Assembly: GCF_051020975.1 (NCBI RefSeq)
Contig: NC_135046.1
Span: forward strand, 8,928,001-8,992,000
Source: Osmia lignaria lignaria
Lineage: Eukaryota; Arthropoda; Insecta; Hymenoptera; Megachilidae
Direction: 5' to 3'
Length of the DNA stretch: 64,000 nucleotides
The translations under genes were made by a program, and so were the position numbers. This document shows, in pieces, positions 23,368 to 36,420 of this stretch. Every line of letters starts with the position of its first letter. The stretch's first letter is position 1. The notes under the pieces are model-generated. The model ran no database searches. It saw only the letters and a program-made list of their open reading frames with translations, and was not told the origin of the DNA.

Positions 23368-25248
23368 CACACCTCGTGCAGTCTGTTGGTCGGTTGAAGG
23401 AGCACGTGTATCAAATTAGCGAGCTTGAAAGCAAACTTTCCTTTCGGGTAGCGTGTTTGTAATTCGTTTGTTTTAACGTTATACGAATTCAGTAGGTGGG
23501 CGGGTACACTCGTCGGATGAAAAAGGCGGTCGGGGTGCAGTGGGCGAGCAGAAATCCCCCTCGACACAGACGGAACTTCTTGGTCGGGACGAGGGTTGTT
23601 TTGACATGGGGCAAGCAAGGCCTATTCAAATTATTGCGCGTGCTGTGCAACCCCTTCGAAGCAAAGGGGTAAAGCAGAAAGCTTTATGCCACGTTTCAGG
23701 TGGCTGGTAAATAAGTCGAGCAGGACTTTCGAGAACCCACCGCCGCGCCGCGCCGAGTCGGCTTTCCCCGCGAGAAATATCCGAAACTGGTTAACCAGCG
23801 CCTGTCCATCCGAGAAGAACACGGACTGTCGAGGACAACAATTTTCAATGCGGCACGCTTCGATGATTTAAATGGCTCGGCCACGTGCTACTTGAGACGC
23901 GGCTGCGTAATACATTTTCTTGAAACAAAGAAGAAAATCCGAAACGAATGCTACCCTTTCGGTTCAAGCATAAAAGGGTCTCTCTCTCGATTCTGAAAAG
24001 GAGACCCGTCGAATTTAGCGAAGAAACCTTGAGACCTTCTGCGAGATCTTTTGTCTTTTAATTAAACAACGCACCCTTATAATGCCGCCTCGATGACTAA
24101 TTAACGAATTCGAAACGATCTTTTCCTTAATCTCTCCAACTTGTCTCTCTGTTACACGTGACAAAAAGTCGCTTCGCATTTAGCATCCTTTTTTAAGCGT
24201 CCATTTGAGCGACGGAAAGCGGAAAATTGATTCTCATCCGTCGTTTCTCCGTGAGCACCCTTCTCGCCGTTTTGCCATCGTAAAGATCGCCGAGTAGCTG
24301 ACGAACGAGTAGCAAAAAGCATCCCACTACGTAAATCGAAAGTTTTACAGGGTCTGACTTGGAAGCAAAAAGCGGTCATCGGGTGCCAGGCTCTTTCGCC
24401 TGGACAGATGCTGGACGGTCGCACCTTTGTACCCGGGCCCGTTCACCACGGCCCGGAACCATCTTTGATGCCGCTTTAGCCACGACACGCAATGTGCACC
24501 GGCATGCACCCGCTACTCTTACGCCCGGACCCCTTTGTAGTTGGTCGAACGCTAATAGCCTTAATGAGGCTGTTTTGACGCTTGTTCGTCCAGCCGTCTC
24601 CGCTGCTGCCTCTTGCACTCTCTTCCCTTCGGTGCAACGGCGTAACCGCATTACCAAGAGTAATTGCCGCCGAGCCACTCGCTCACGTCTAATTGCACCG
24701 AATTCCTTGTCGAGCCTGAACATCCGATATCGAGGTCGTGTCCGAGTAACACCGGTACGACCTGCTCTCTGGTGCATGCTGCTTCCGATCTTGGTCACTT
24801 TGACTTTTTGGCCCTTAGTATCAGTTGGTGGATAAAATTTGGACTTAGAAACTTTTTCCTCGGTCTCTAGGGTCTCCAGGGCCTTCCTGGCACCATGCTA
24901 TTCTATAGAATCTGTTCGTGCAAATGGTCGGCGATGCACGGGACTTAGACTGTATTCCCTCTGTTTCGAGTAAAGAGTGCACCACTTTTTTTTTTTCTTT
25001 GTGCGAGTAATGAAATTAATAGATAATCAAAGCTATCTCAAAGATTCTCAAAGGTATAATCTCAGAAGATACGCTGTTAAGTCTTTATTCCCATGATTTT
25101 TCAACGGTAGTAATTATCTGTTCATTTCATTAGTGGCGCGTTCATTATCCGTCCACAATAATATTTCGCCAGGGTCTAATTACACCGTTAATTAAACGCG
25201 TTCCGTACAATTATTCTTTTATTCGTTTCCTAGAATCGTAATAGCCAG

Positions 25249-25305
25249 TTTTTTCTTTTTTTTCTTTTCTTTCTTTCTTTTCTTTTTTTTTTTTTTTTTT
25301 TTTTT
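25249..25305. repeat. 57-nt pure pyrimidine tract ending in T23
   Basis: The + strand is all C/T for 57 bases, in TTTC-type units, and ends with 23 consecutive T. Read on the - strand it is an A-rich tail, which could mark the 3' end of an old retroposed sequence extending to the left in + coordinates. I could not recognise one. Confidence 0.9.
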
Positions 25306-28300
25306 AAATTATATTTAATGACACCGATTATAGCAGCCGGTAACAGATAGTCCTTAGCCTCGTCTCTTTTCCTCTTTCCCTCTTTTGTGGCATACTCGCT
25401 GTCGGACGAATTACCGCATCGGTTAATAGGTATGTAGCGTGCGCTTAAAGTGCCAAGATTATACTGTACCAACTCTTTTTTGCGCTTCGGGTAAATGGGT
25501 CAAAATGCATTATCAGAGGAACGGCGGTGCATTACCGTGATAAAAGGGGGTAAAACCGAGGCTACGTAATAACATATTTTTTTTTTCTCTTTTTCATAAC
25601 GTTTAACGCGCTTCCCGGCGCGAAATTCATGACTGAAAAAGAGAGAAAAGCAAGGGAACGATTGCTTTGAGCCGTTCCAGCGAGCTTTAATTACTGCAGA
25701 GGGAAAATTCGTGGCCCAGCAGGCAGCGTTATTAATAATCTCGTAGGTAAAGCGAAGGGTCGATCGGAGTCAATAGCGTGCACGGCCTCGCTCGCGAATT
25801 CATTCAACCTACCTCACACGTTGGTCCAATTTTTTCCCGAACGAGCGAAGGAAGCATAAGAAGAATGGGGCTGAACTTTCAAAGAATCGAGTCGAAATCG
25901 TTTCTTGCGGGCCCATTCAATGCGACACCATTAAATTCGCGAAACAATGGCCGAAGGGGAGAACACGTGCACCTAGTCGATCCGTGGTTTAATCTGTTCC
26001 ATGGGCCAGAACGCGTACAAATGCATCGTGAACGAGCGTAGACGGGATCGAGAGGACTATATGAAACACGGCCATTCTAGAAAGCAACGTAATCATATTG
26101 CTAATTAATCGGGCAATTAACCAGACCTTTCACGTCGGCTTTCGGAAACTCGGCTGGTGTGTTGCCACCTAACCGAGCATTTCGAACTTTATAGAAGCTG
26201 GATGAAGTTGCAGGTAGCCTGAACGCGTAGGTAGTTTCCTCTTTGATACTGGAGGGGGACAATAACAGGCGTGGCACGGACAGGCTCTGGCTAGCTGGGC
26301 TTCACCCACGTACGCATGCTAAATTTATGTTCGCTTGCATTGACCGGTGCCGGGCTCCGACAGGAACCCTCTGCTCCGCTTCCTCGGTCTCCGTTCACCA
26401 GCTACGACGAGATGCGGTCCCTCGATAATGCGCTTAAGAAGCTCGTCGATCTACTTTCGAGACGCGTAACCCCCTTGGAATCCTTTGGGAATTGATCGCG
26501 ATATGATCGACGAAAGGACACGGGCGTTCGATGACGACTGCAACGGTTGGATTTATTTCTGTCTCGATCCAACGAATCATCCGTTCTTCGAATTAGCAAA
26601 ATAAAACACCGAGGTCATTTATCTGTTAATTTTATATTCGTTAAATTTCTGAAAACGTTCCAAGTATTTCGAGTCTTTTAAAGGATGGTCAGGATCCTCA
26701 ATAATTTGTCTACAATTTAATGCGATACAATGTCGTTGGGTGATAGCACGTTACAAACAATTTAGCTTGATGACAAGAGTCGTAAATAAGGGCTTCGTCT
26801 GATCAAACACGATATTCTGCAGTGGTTTCGGCCTGAACTGCGTATCCTCTGATTAGGCGATCCTTGATAAGGTTTATTGATCGCTTCGTTAAGGCAACCC
26901 ACCGACCCACTGAGCCTCTCCGAGGCCTTGTCCACGTGAAATACACGAGAGGATTAATAAACCGATCTTGAATATTCGAATAGATGATAGCACATAAAAC
27001 AATATTATTCCAAAAACATTTAATTTTATAGTTATTCTACAAATGAAGATTCTACGAATGATCGTTAAAATGTTAAAAGATTTGGTAAAATTCCAGTTTA
27101 CGATTGATCGATGGTTCGCGCAAATGTTTCATTAAAACATTTTATTGTACCTCCCTTTCATCAGCTCAGCTTTATCGGCAAAGGGACGAAGATTAAAACG
27201 TCAATTGACAAAGATGACGGTTGCAAGGTGCACGCGTCGAAACGAACGCATCCGTAATTTGTTCCCCTCCTCGAGCGGTGAGTCGAACACGCGTGTCCGG
27301 TAGAGGCATTAAACAGGGTGAAAAAGGGGACGGAGGCTACTTTGTTGGCAACGAGAATATCGACACCCATTCCAGACGCTTATCCAGCCGCGATACGTGG
27401 CCGATAAAATCGGGTCTCGTGGCGAATGGCCGGTCTCGCGCGGCTCGATCGCACGACTATCTTCATCCGCGATCGCCACTTAAAGTCCGCGACGCGAATT
27501 TACATCCTCGTGCTTTCTGCACGCCCTCTTCCTCCTTCAATCGTCCTCCTTTTCGCTACCAGCCTGCACGTGTGCACGAGAATGGTCTTAAGAATGGCTG
27601 AAAATGAACGTCGTCGAGATCCAGCGATGAATCGCCGCATCCTCGAAAGGGTGACGGAAAAATCTCTGCCAGATTATTTCGTTGCGAATGGAAAGATCGA
27701 ATCAATTGCACGAGCTCGTCGTTGCCTCGCAACCACGCGAAATGAACATCGAACCACAGTACCTGCGGTTTTCCATTAAAACCTGACAAGAATCCGCGAA
27801 TAAAATGCGACTCATTGTCCGCAGAATGTAAATACAAAATGTGAAATCAACGATGTCGCGCATCTTTCATCGTGTCGTTGAATAGCTGTCGTTCAGAAAA
27901 TAAGCTTTCCTGTTTTAAGGCGAAAAAAAGTCAACGGATATGGCGGTGTCTAAAGGCGGAATGTCCGTTGGAACGAGATCGGCTCACGAAAGTAGCGACG
28001 ATATCACCGGGAACGACGAGTAATAACGATGGTAATCAGAATAGTAGGAAGCAATGCACCGTGGACAATGCGTTATTCTTCATTTACGGGCACCGTGTCT
28101 CGAGGTTCGAATGTCCATCCGGGATGAAAGGGAGAGAAAAGAGAAAAGGCCGGTGATCGTTTCAACTGCGACGAGTAATCACGGGAATGAGATTGAAATG
28201 CATTCATCGCGTTCACGGCCACTTAGACGTCCGTCCGTTCCTCGTCGCAGTAAGCCGGGTCGGAAAGAAACGACGAGACGAGGCGAGAAGGAAAACTGCA

Positions 28301-30023
28301 ACGACGAATGCAAGCTGCCGGCTTCCGCGTAAATATATGCCGCATTGTGCTTTTACTCTATTTACCGAAGACCTCCCGGGTCGGGTCTCTCGGCATTGTC
28401 TCTCGGCGTTGATTTCTGCTGAAGAGCTTCTTCGGACGACGAGCACGGCAGCTAGTTTGATTTTCTTTTCAACGGGCCGATTCTTCGTTCGGCGTCGTTA
28501 TGCGGAGTGCACGGCCGAGCCGGAAGTGCCGTCGAGAAGCGGGTAAACGAAGCGACCCGGCTAAGATGCTTTCATCGGATCCGAGTGTTTGCAATTACAT
28601 TCGTTTCTGCGCGAACATAATAAGCGTTTATTGTCTCGCGCGGAGTAAAGCGAAGCAGCAGCTCGCTACGAAATTGTGCTGTTTTTCTAGGTATGCAGTT
28701 CGTGGAATGCTCGGCTATTTGTCGGAAATAATCGCGTTTGTACCGTTCGCGTTTGCAAATGAGACGGTAGAGGGTAGGGTAATTTAGTTGCATTAAATTA
28801 GGGATTAATAGGATAACAAAATTATAACAAATGGAAGAAACAGAAATTATTAACGTTTATTTTGTATAACTTGTACAAAGTGTCTGAACTGTTGGAAGGC
28901 TAAATCACTTCCGTCGTTGCTGAAATAAACAGGACTGTTTGAAGAGGAGTCAGTGAACTCGAGGACTATTTGCTCGACCGTTGTTCCGCGCGCATTCTCG
29001 ACGCGAAATAGCCGCGATTCGGAGCAATGTCACTGGAAGCTGACCGGTGCTTTCGAAGCAAAGGTAGGAGAGCAACAGTCGTCGCGGTGGAATTACAAGG
29101 GAGAAGAATGCGGCGGGAGCATGCATTACAGCGTGGTTAAGGGGGCATGCAAGTAATTTGCTAAACTGGGCTAACGTCGTAATAAATATGCCTTCGTGCC
29201 GTTCCGACCGACTCCTCTGTCTCGCTCGTACACACCCTCGCTGTGCTGTATCGCAGCGAAAGAAGAACCGTGAGGAATGCAGCTCGACGCTGCTCCTCCA
29301 ACACGTGACATCGCCGTTGTCGACGCCAGTCGTTCTGTAATGCGATGCAGATCCTAATGCTCGTTGCACTCGGTCATTTGCCGGCTCTCGATGAAGCTGC
29401 TCGCTCGTGAAATGCTACAATGTTCTCGTAATTTATCGGGCAGTTGTTTGAAAAGGCTAAGTACATGGAAATTGATTGAGATGATTGAGAATTGAAGAAT
29501 ATCTAAAGATTTTCAAAAGAATATTTCGTAAAGTGCAGAAAGGATAAAAACATAGATACACGCAAAAAATTAAATGGCATAGAATTGGTCCGAAGCTTAT
29601 GGTTGAAAGAAATGGACGGCTGTTTGCCGTGCAGCGCACGCCTAACGTTTCCATCGCGATTAATTCGAGCAAAACCAGGAGGGTCCGAGAGCGGTCGCTG
29701 TTGGACTAATCGCCAGGGATCAACGTCAAACGGCACTGTCGAATCGAGTGTCCATTTCGAGTGTCCCTCGTTTCTTGTCCCCGCGGTTCGGTAATGGAGC
29801 CAGAATATCCCGAAAGGTGGAAGTCGCATCGAAACAAGGACGCACGGATGGAGAACGGCATTTAACCGAAACCAAGAACACGATCAACGATTTCGCGATT
29901 CCTGAACGTGCTCGAGCAACGGGGCTGAAACGGTCGCCGAAGGATCGAAAGGTGGCCAGGTGAAAAAGAACGCCGTGGCACCTCGTGACGCCGGTGCACG
30001 GCTACAAAGGAGGAGCCGCGGGC

Positions 30024-30043
30024 GGAATGGAATGGAACGGAAT
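30024..30043. repeat. (GGAAT)4 short tandem repeat, one variant unit
   Basis: Three GGAAT units and one GGAAC unit in tandem. Too short to be a satellite. Confidence 0.8.
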
Positions 30044-33000
30044 GCCAGCGGCGTGTGAATTACATTCCTGACACGAGCTAAGCACAGCCCGACATCCCAT
30101 AGACCCACCTTACCGAACTTCTTCTTCCCCGATCCGATTTCTTGCCGCTCTTGCTTCCACGAAGAAGACTGATCTCGCTTCGATCAATGACTTTTTGCTA
30201 ATTCTTCTTCGCAACTGTGGCCCAATTCTTTCCAACTGTACAGTGTTCAATGATAGCTACTGAAACTGCAGCCACTTTTATAAGGGTTGTAAATATGATT
30301 CGATTAAGCAGCGTTAACGCAACGAGTGTGTTGCAATGTGTAACATGGTACCGGGTCAATAATGAATCGGCGAATATGAATAATTCGGAACCCATACGTA
30401 TGCGATGGTGAATGCGTTGGGAAGCTGACGATTTTCTGGCCGGTGTTGTTGGTAGTCCGGCGACAGCATCGATAATTGCCAATCATTCGTAACAACCGCT
30501 AGAAATATATTGGACGTTGGCGCAGGGTGCAGCCGGCCGCTTGTGTACACACGATATCATAGTTTGTTCGCCGATCGGTTTCCATGGTGGTTTGATAGGC
30601 TCACGTACAATACAGTTTCGTTCAATAGCTGTCAGTGATTCATGCGGTGTAATAGAATTTTTCAAGTGCGCCTGTTCGAGGATCGTTCGCCGTCCTGAAA
30701 AGTGACAATACGTTAGCCCGTTCAATGAATCGATTAGCCGGCTCCTTACTCGGCTACCGCGATTGTAGTTAAGGCCGTTCTCGATCGGCAGAACAATTTC
30801 CGGCGTTTCCGTTCACGGAACGCTTCGATTTACGACGACGCGCCGTTCTCCAGACGTCCGTCACGAGATATTTATTAAGTTACATCGAGCACCATTATGC
30901 CGACTGCTTATTAGTCCCTCCCGAACGCCATTCAATTTTCTCCCATTAACATAATTGCCTTTTAATCATCGGTCTTTATTATTTCGCCGATCGAGAGACG
31001 GTTAAGTATACGGTACACGTGGCCGATTGACCCAGAAGACAAGCAACACGATAAAAGAACGTTAAAGAAACGACGGAAACGAAGTCCGAGACACGTTCCC
31101 AACGTTCGTGCTTATGACCTTCCCACCCGCTGGAAAATGTGCTTTCCACGGAGTCGTTAACCCACGACACGGCACGGCGTCGTCATCGTTCCTGGACAGC
31201 CGATCCGTTGTCTCGTTCTCGAGGAATCGCGTGTATGCACTTCCGTGTTACAAACCGGCATTCAGTCGCCGGTCGAGCTGAGATTGCACGTTACATGCGG
31301 CTCGCCAGGGACACAACGGTCCGTCTGTACCGGTAACTCGAACACGACGCAGCGACAATCCGCTAGACAAACGGACGTTAAGCAACTAGAGACGAACGAA
31401 CCGGAGGACGGAGGAACGGGTAAAGCGGCGACGAGGACTTGATAGTACGGTAAAAGGGAAAGACGCAACCGTTGACCTTTCCGTTTGATGCTGGCCAAGA
31501 CGATGCTGTCTCGACGACGAATGGAGCTACGGACGGGCCACGAGGATCAGATCCGGGCCCGAAGGAATTTTTCCTTTTCATTCGAGCAATCAGATAACGT
31601 CCGCGGGTATCGAGTTTCGTTAGACGTTCGCTTAAACCTGCTGCTCCCTTGATTTACATGCTGTACGTCCAACCGCAGGGTGTAATAATAACGAAAAGCG
31701 CGGTTGTTTTATCGCGAAACACCGCCGGGATATCGAGCGTCACCTATTCACCTCCGATCGATCGGCTAGCTATCGTTCAGACAACGATCGACGATCCACG
31801 ATCTGACCGTAACTCGAGGTAACGTATAAAAAGACGCGGATCTCCACCCGTAAGCACGTTTCCCACGAACGAAAGGGTGGACTGAACGAAAGGTTCTGGA
31901 TGGAATCGACGAACAGCAGGACTCGGAGTCGTTACCGCTTTACCGACGACGCCGATTCCTATCCTCCTCAATTACAGATCCTCGAGACGTGACTGGAGAA
32001 GTGACCCCGGCTCATCGTTCCCCGGCTGCCCGATCCTACGGGCCAGCCCCGCTTTATCGGCTACCCACCTACGCTTGCTGCATCGACAATACGCTCGGAA
32101 AAGCTTTCTACGCTTTCTACCCGATCGCCGAAATCATTCCGCGATTAGATCGATCCGTGATCCTCGCTATCCTCCGGTGCGCTCGGAATTTCTTGTGTCC
32201 GTTAATTCGATCCGTTGCAACGTCACGTATGCCGGAGTAAGCTGCTTTCGAAACTTTGCTGACCGATTTTTAAATGACCTCCCGACGATTGCGCTCGATT
32301 CGTGATCTAAATCTGTTTCGTAAAGATGTTTCCAGCGATACGTGTTATTAAGAATCCGGTAGCATAGTTTTATCAACTCTGAATTCGTTGAATTGATTTT
32401 AAAATTCTTAAACAAGAGGGCTCCAAAATGTACGACGAAAGAAATGATGGAGTGTCCTTAAACGATCAAGATGTTCGATCTCGGCTACCGTCATTACCCA
32501 CAGACCTAGTTTCGCTTCTATTCGATGAGACACGGGTATCGTCGAGTACACGACATTCTTAGACTACCCGTCTAACCCGTTTATCCATTATACAATGATA
32601 GAAACCAGAAGCAAATGCCGTTGACAGCCATACTTTCGTTTATGGTTGTCGAACAAACGTCCGGACGTGTTTCGACTATCGTTACAAGCGGACCGATCAA
32701 TTTTAATTCATCGACGAAACTCCCTGATCCACGATATACAATATCCACGTAGACGAGTCGAACGCATCTCGATGGACCAATCAAAGGCGACCTAGTTTTC
32801 CATCTCGATACGATCTGACATCTCGCAGTCACCTACGTCAACCATCGCGATACGACCGGCTGGGCACGTGACAAATGATCCGATTTAACGAAATCCTCCT
32901 TGGTCCCGGCCACGTTCGTTACCCAGCTTCGTTATCGAATGCCGGCGCAGTTAAATCGTGCTACCTGGTGCACGGCAGCCGCTTCGCGAGCAACCGAGAG

Positions 33001-33228
33001 GCTTCGGATCGGTTAGTTAAGTAAGAAGTCCCCTAACTTGCCCCCGTAAATCGGTCGAGCCGCGCGTGCACGACGCTTCGGCAATAAAGCAACGATAAAG
33101 CGACCCCGGCCCTGATTCGCGCTCGATTAGCAATTTGCAGGCAGACCTTTCGCGCAGCCATTCACGATTCAACTTAATCCGACCTAAGAAAACGACGGGA
33201 TGACTATCGTTCGGTTTGCACGAGATTC

Positions 33229-33259
33229 GCTTTCCTTTTTAACCATTCTGTAGGTAATT
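33229..33259 (+). other. Weak recursive-splice-like site (AG abutting GTAATT)
   Basis: A pyrimidine run at 33229-33240, then CATTCTGTAG ending at 33253, is followed directly by GTAATT at 33254-33259. The acceptor half is reasonable. The donor half lacks the G at +5 expected of a strong 5' splice site. It is on the same strand as the much stronger site at 8573, about 24.7 kb downstream, a spacing compatible with ratchet points in giant introns. Confidence 0.12.
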
Positions 33260-33310
33260 GGGTAGCCAGGAACCCATTGAAGTCTTAATACTTCAAATTT
33301 TTTGTTTACA

Positions 33311-33331
33311 TTTTTTCTTTTTTTTTTTTTT
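33311..33331. repeat. Poly-T tract
   Basis: Twenty-one pyrimidines, ending with 14 consecutive T. It lies about 60 bp downstream of the weak AG|GTAATT site at 33253. Confidence 0.85.
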
Positions 33332-35628
33332 CGTTTTAAAGTATTCGAGTGAATGGGTATTATTATTTTGAAAACGACAAGGGAAACGCACGGAACGTTT
33401 AAATCTGTCCAGATAAGAATCGCGCTTGAAACTAAGGAAACCGTTCGGTAAAAAGATCCTGCCGGAATACGTGCGCTTACACTTCTTACAGAAAATTTCC
33501 GGATTCAATTCGACGGAGCTCACGTCTTTATAATTTGAGAGAGGATTTCTGCACGTACCGTCTTAATAATGCCAGCTCGATTCCGATTGGTATTGGATTC
33601 GCGCCGGGGACCCGGACGAGATCGGCTTCGAAAAATCGAGGGATTTTCGTGGAAAACGCTGATCAAGAGGATTTTCATCGAGTATCCGATCGCGTACGTG
33701 TCGCGCTACGGGAAACGATCGCGATCGGGATAACGATAAACGTTAATCGCGTGGAACCATCGTAACTGGCAATCGTGTAAGTGAAAACGATCGTAAAATA
33801 CGTGTTTACGTAATTCCGTTTCGTGATCGTTCCTGAAATTATGGTCTAGAAACTAGTGATAACTGCCGTTTACACCGATAGTCGACGCTGCAGGTGGTAT
33901 TTCAGTGCGATGTAAACGGTGATAAACGTTGAAGAATAATATCTCAAGAGCAACCATACGGTTGGACGTTTATAAAAGTATATTGCTATCGGACAAGTTC
34001 AAATGAAACTAGACAAGACACTATTTATGCTAATATTTGAAATACGTATAATTAACATAAGTTTATTAGGGTGTGGATAATTCCAGGTGCAAAATCTATG
34101 AATAAATCTAAAATTCTACGGCTTACCTTTATTAGCACCGATGAGATCAAAGCTGACTGTGGAGCAACTTGCAGTAGCAATCTAATACTTCATGCAACAG
34201 TTTCACTTTGTCGCAGTCCATTAGACGAGCGAACTAACCGTGGCATTTACCGTGCTCTGCAATTTCTACGCCACTTGGGTAATAGTTATTTGATAAATTA
34301 CGAAGCCACGGTGAATGAATACTAATGAAACGACCGCGTGCAAACGTTTTCCCCGTTAATCAACGCTCGTTCTATTACCGAGCGCAATTAATATGTCGTC
34401 GCGTAAAAGAGCTGGTTACACAGTCACTGCATCGTACTGACTGTACAATTTCGCGAATAATCAGCCGGCAAACCAATCGACGTTCCTTCTTCGTTCAAAG
34501 AGGAAGAGTTTTTTCGTTGGCTGCGTCAAAGAACAAGGGTTATACGAGCCGGTGATTATTATATCTTGTTACCACCGGCGATGTGGCTCGCAGCCGTACG
34601 AGATGCGGCTTAACGCATCGTTCGCGCGAATCATTATCTTAAAGACCCGGCTGATAGGAATCTCGATCAGGTGAGCGCCTATTTAAGGAATCGAGAGGGG
34701 ATGGGTGGTACGAGAAGAGTGAAAACGAAATAAAAGAATCATGAAACGGGATGAGAGAAACTAACACTGGATGTACCATCTCTTTAATCTGCGCTGCATT
34801 CAGGAATATTTTCTGAATATAAATAGATCGAATACCTTGGATTTAATTTACGAAGATAGATTCAAACTTCCGGTCGGTTTATCGATAGTTATAACGAATC
34901 GAGACGGTCAACCGTCCAGTCTCGGTTGAATTGGATCCAGATTATCAGTCGGATAAAATACATAGATAGGTAATTATATTGAATTTACCTAATTGGCGGA
35001 CAAGAGTATCGAGGGTCGGCTATCCTCGACCGCATCTCTATCGAGGTAGCACCGTATCAAAGTTCCTAGCGACTAGAGAACGAACAGAAACTCCACTGAG
35101 AGTAATTTTGCCAAGTTCGAATTGAAATCAAGAACCATCTTATCTCCACGAGATTGCGTTACCTTTGCGTCTTCGTCTTCCGTGCTCGGTGTACGAATCG
35201 ATTGATTCCTCGGAGAACGATCGGGATTATTCTATCGTAGGATTAACATATTTTTCTAGAAAATATGAATACCACCTGTAACGAGTTTCAAATTGCTACG
35301 ATTTATTAATATAACCGAATACACGAGCGGCGTAGCGAAAAACAATTATTTCGCCAAGCAGAGGCGAACAGAGCTGTTTAAACAACTCGCGAGTTGGCTG
35401 GAACCACCCCCCTGGTCAACGTTGGCGGCTCGCTTCATAACTAATTCCCACTGGCAATTTTTCACGGTCCTCCTCGAACTTCGAAATTACATGTTCGCCG
35501 TCTGGTCGCGAACCCTCGTGGTCGTGATACCAACGGCACCGGATAGGGCTGGTGTGGGGGCGGTAGACAAAGGGGCGGGCGAATCCGTGTTGCGGAAACG
35601 ACGATCGTGAACGGAAAACAGTGACGAC

Positions 35629-35658
35629 GGGAACGGGGGGGGGGGATGGGTCGGTGGG
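35629..35658 (+). other. G-quadruplex-forming motif
   Basis: Four G runs occur within 30 bases: GGG (35629-35631), eleven G (35635-35645), GGG (35648-35650) and GGG (35656-35658), with loops of 3, 2 and 5 nt. This meets the G3+N1-7 quadruplex rule on the + strand. Such motifs occur at promoters, replication origins and termination sites. No gene start is visible nearby. Confidence 0.7.
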
Positions 35659-35740
35659 ACGAGTGGAAGCGCGATCTCGTAGGAAAATATTAACTCAACC
35701 CCGGGGATGGGATCGGCTTACAATAAATAGAATAAATATG

Positions 35741-35761
35741 ACGTACGTCGTGCACGTACGT
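35741..35761. repeat. Repeated ACGTACGT palindromes
   Basis: Two copies of the self-complementary octamer ACGTACGT (35741-35748 and 35754-35761) are separated by 5 bp. The second continues into a further TACG. Confidence 0.7.
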
Positions 35762-35995
35762 ACGGACGCAAGTCTGGAGAACATAAGTGGGATCTAAATT
35801 GAATGGAGAGCGAGCACAAGCCGGTCGTAGACTAAAATGGAAGGTTCGAGAGAGAGGGGAGGAAGTTGAAGTGGTGGAAGTGCCGTCCAGGATGATAGCC
35901 TGGCTTTATTGTTTTCTGCCCGGCGGCCACCCGGTATGTGTACCCGTGCACCCTGTCCCGCTTCCCACCCATCTCGTGTTCAGGGTCCGCGAGAT

Positions 35996-36013
35996 ATATA
36001 TGTATACATATAT
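35996..36013. repeat. 18-bp perfect AT-rich palindrome
   Basis: ATATATGTATACATATAT reads the same on both strands, inside a longer AT-only stretch with TATA words (35994-36028). It is a cruciform-prone simple repeat. Confidence 0.8.
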
Positions 36014-36400
36014 GTATATACGTATAATATCGGTGTCGTAGTGGCTGGTTCGAGTTTTAATAATTCCGCGAGCAGGGCGACAAGAGAGGAAGAGGGTTCA
36101 AGTACGATGCCGGAGAAACGATGGATGGGGTGGACGGATCGGATACACATCCGGTATTTTATAAGCTCGCGGTGCTGGCAATATCCGCTTCGCGATGCGT
36201 CCACGGGTCTCGTCGAGACCTGGATAAATAATTCATCGATAATTTAATCGGTGGAGAACGGGGGCTGGCCAGTCGCGCGTCGTCCGATGCGATGATTCGG
36301 GGCTGTCGACGCTAGCGAAAAGCAGGGCGTAATTTAACGAAGCGAGAAAGCGTGCAAGAGGCGCGGATTCGAGACTGTCGGCAGGCACCGGATGCTTGTG

Positions 36401-36420
36401 GCCCTCTGTTGAAAGAGGGC
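36401..36420. repeat. Perfect hairpin, 7-bp arms, 6-nt loop
   Basis: GCCCTCT and AGAGGGC flank GTTGAA. A similar GCCCTC...GAGGGC hairpin occurs at 15947-15965. There is no T-run after it. Confidence 0.6.

Larger units (their letters stand above)
22920..35620. other. Non-coding stretch, no gene seen
   Basis: Contains the poly-T tract at 25249-25305, a GC-rich segment at 24360-24800 open on both strands (158 and 140 codons, no domain), and broad CpG-rich DNA at 27200-28560 and 30780-33200. AT-rich patches lie at 22980-23350, 26590-27130 and 33960-34090. A TATAAAAAG element at 31825 in GC-rich DNA has no initiator at the expected distance. No RNA gene recognised. Confidence 0.55.

Noticed and set aside
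24359..24835. 158-codon + strand frame mirrored by a 140-codon - strand frame
   Set aside because: Both strands open over the same GC-rich DNA is what stop depletion gives. Neither translation resembles a known family.
25803..25822. Minus-strand TGAGGTAGGTTG, resembling let-7
   Set aside because: Three bases of let-7 are missing after the seed, and no hairpin partner exists nearby.
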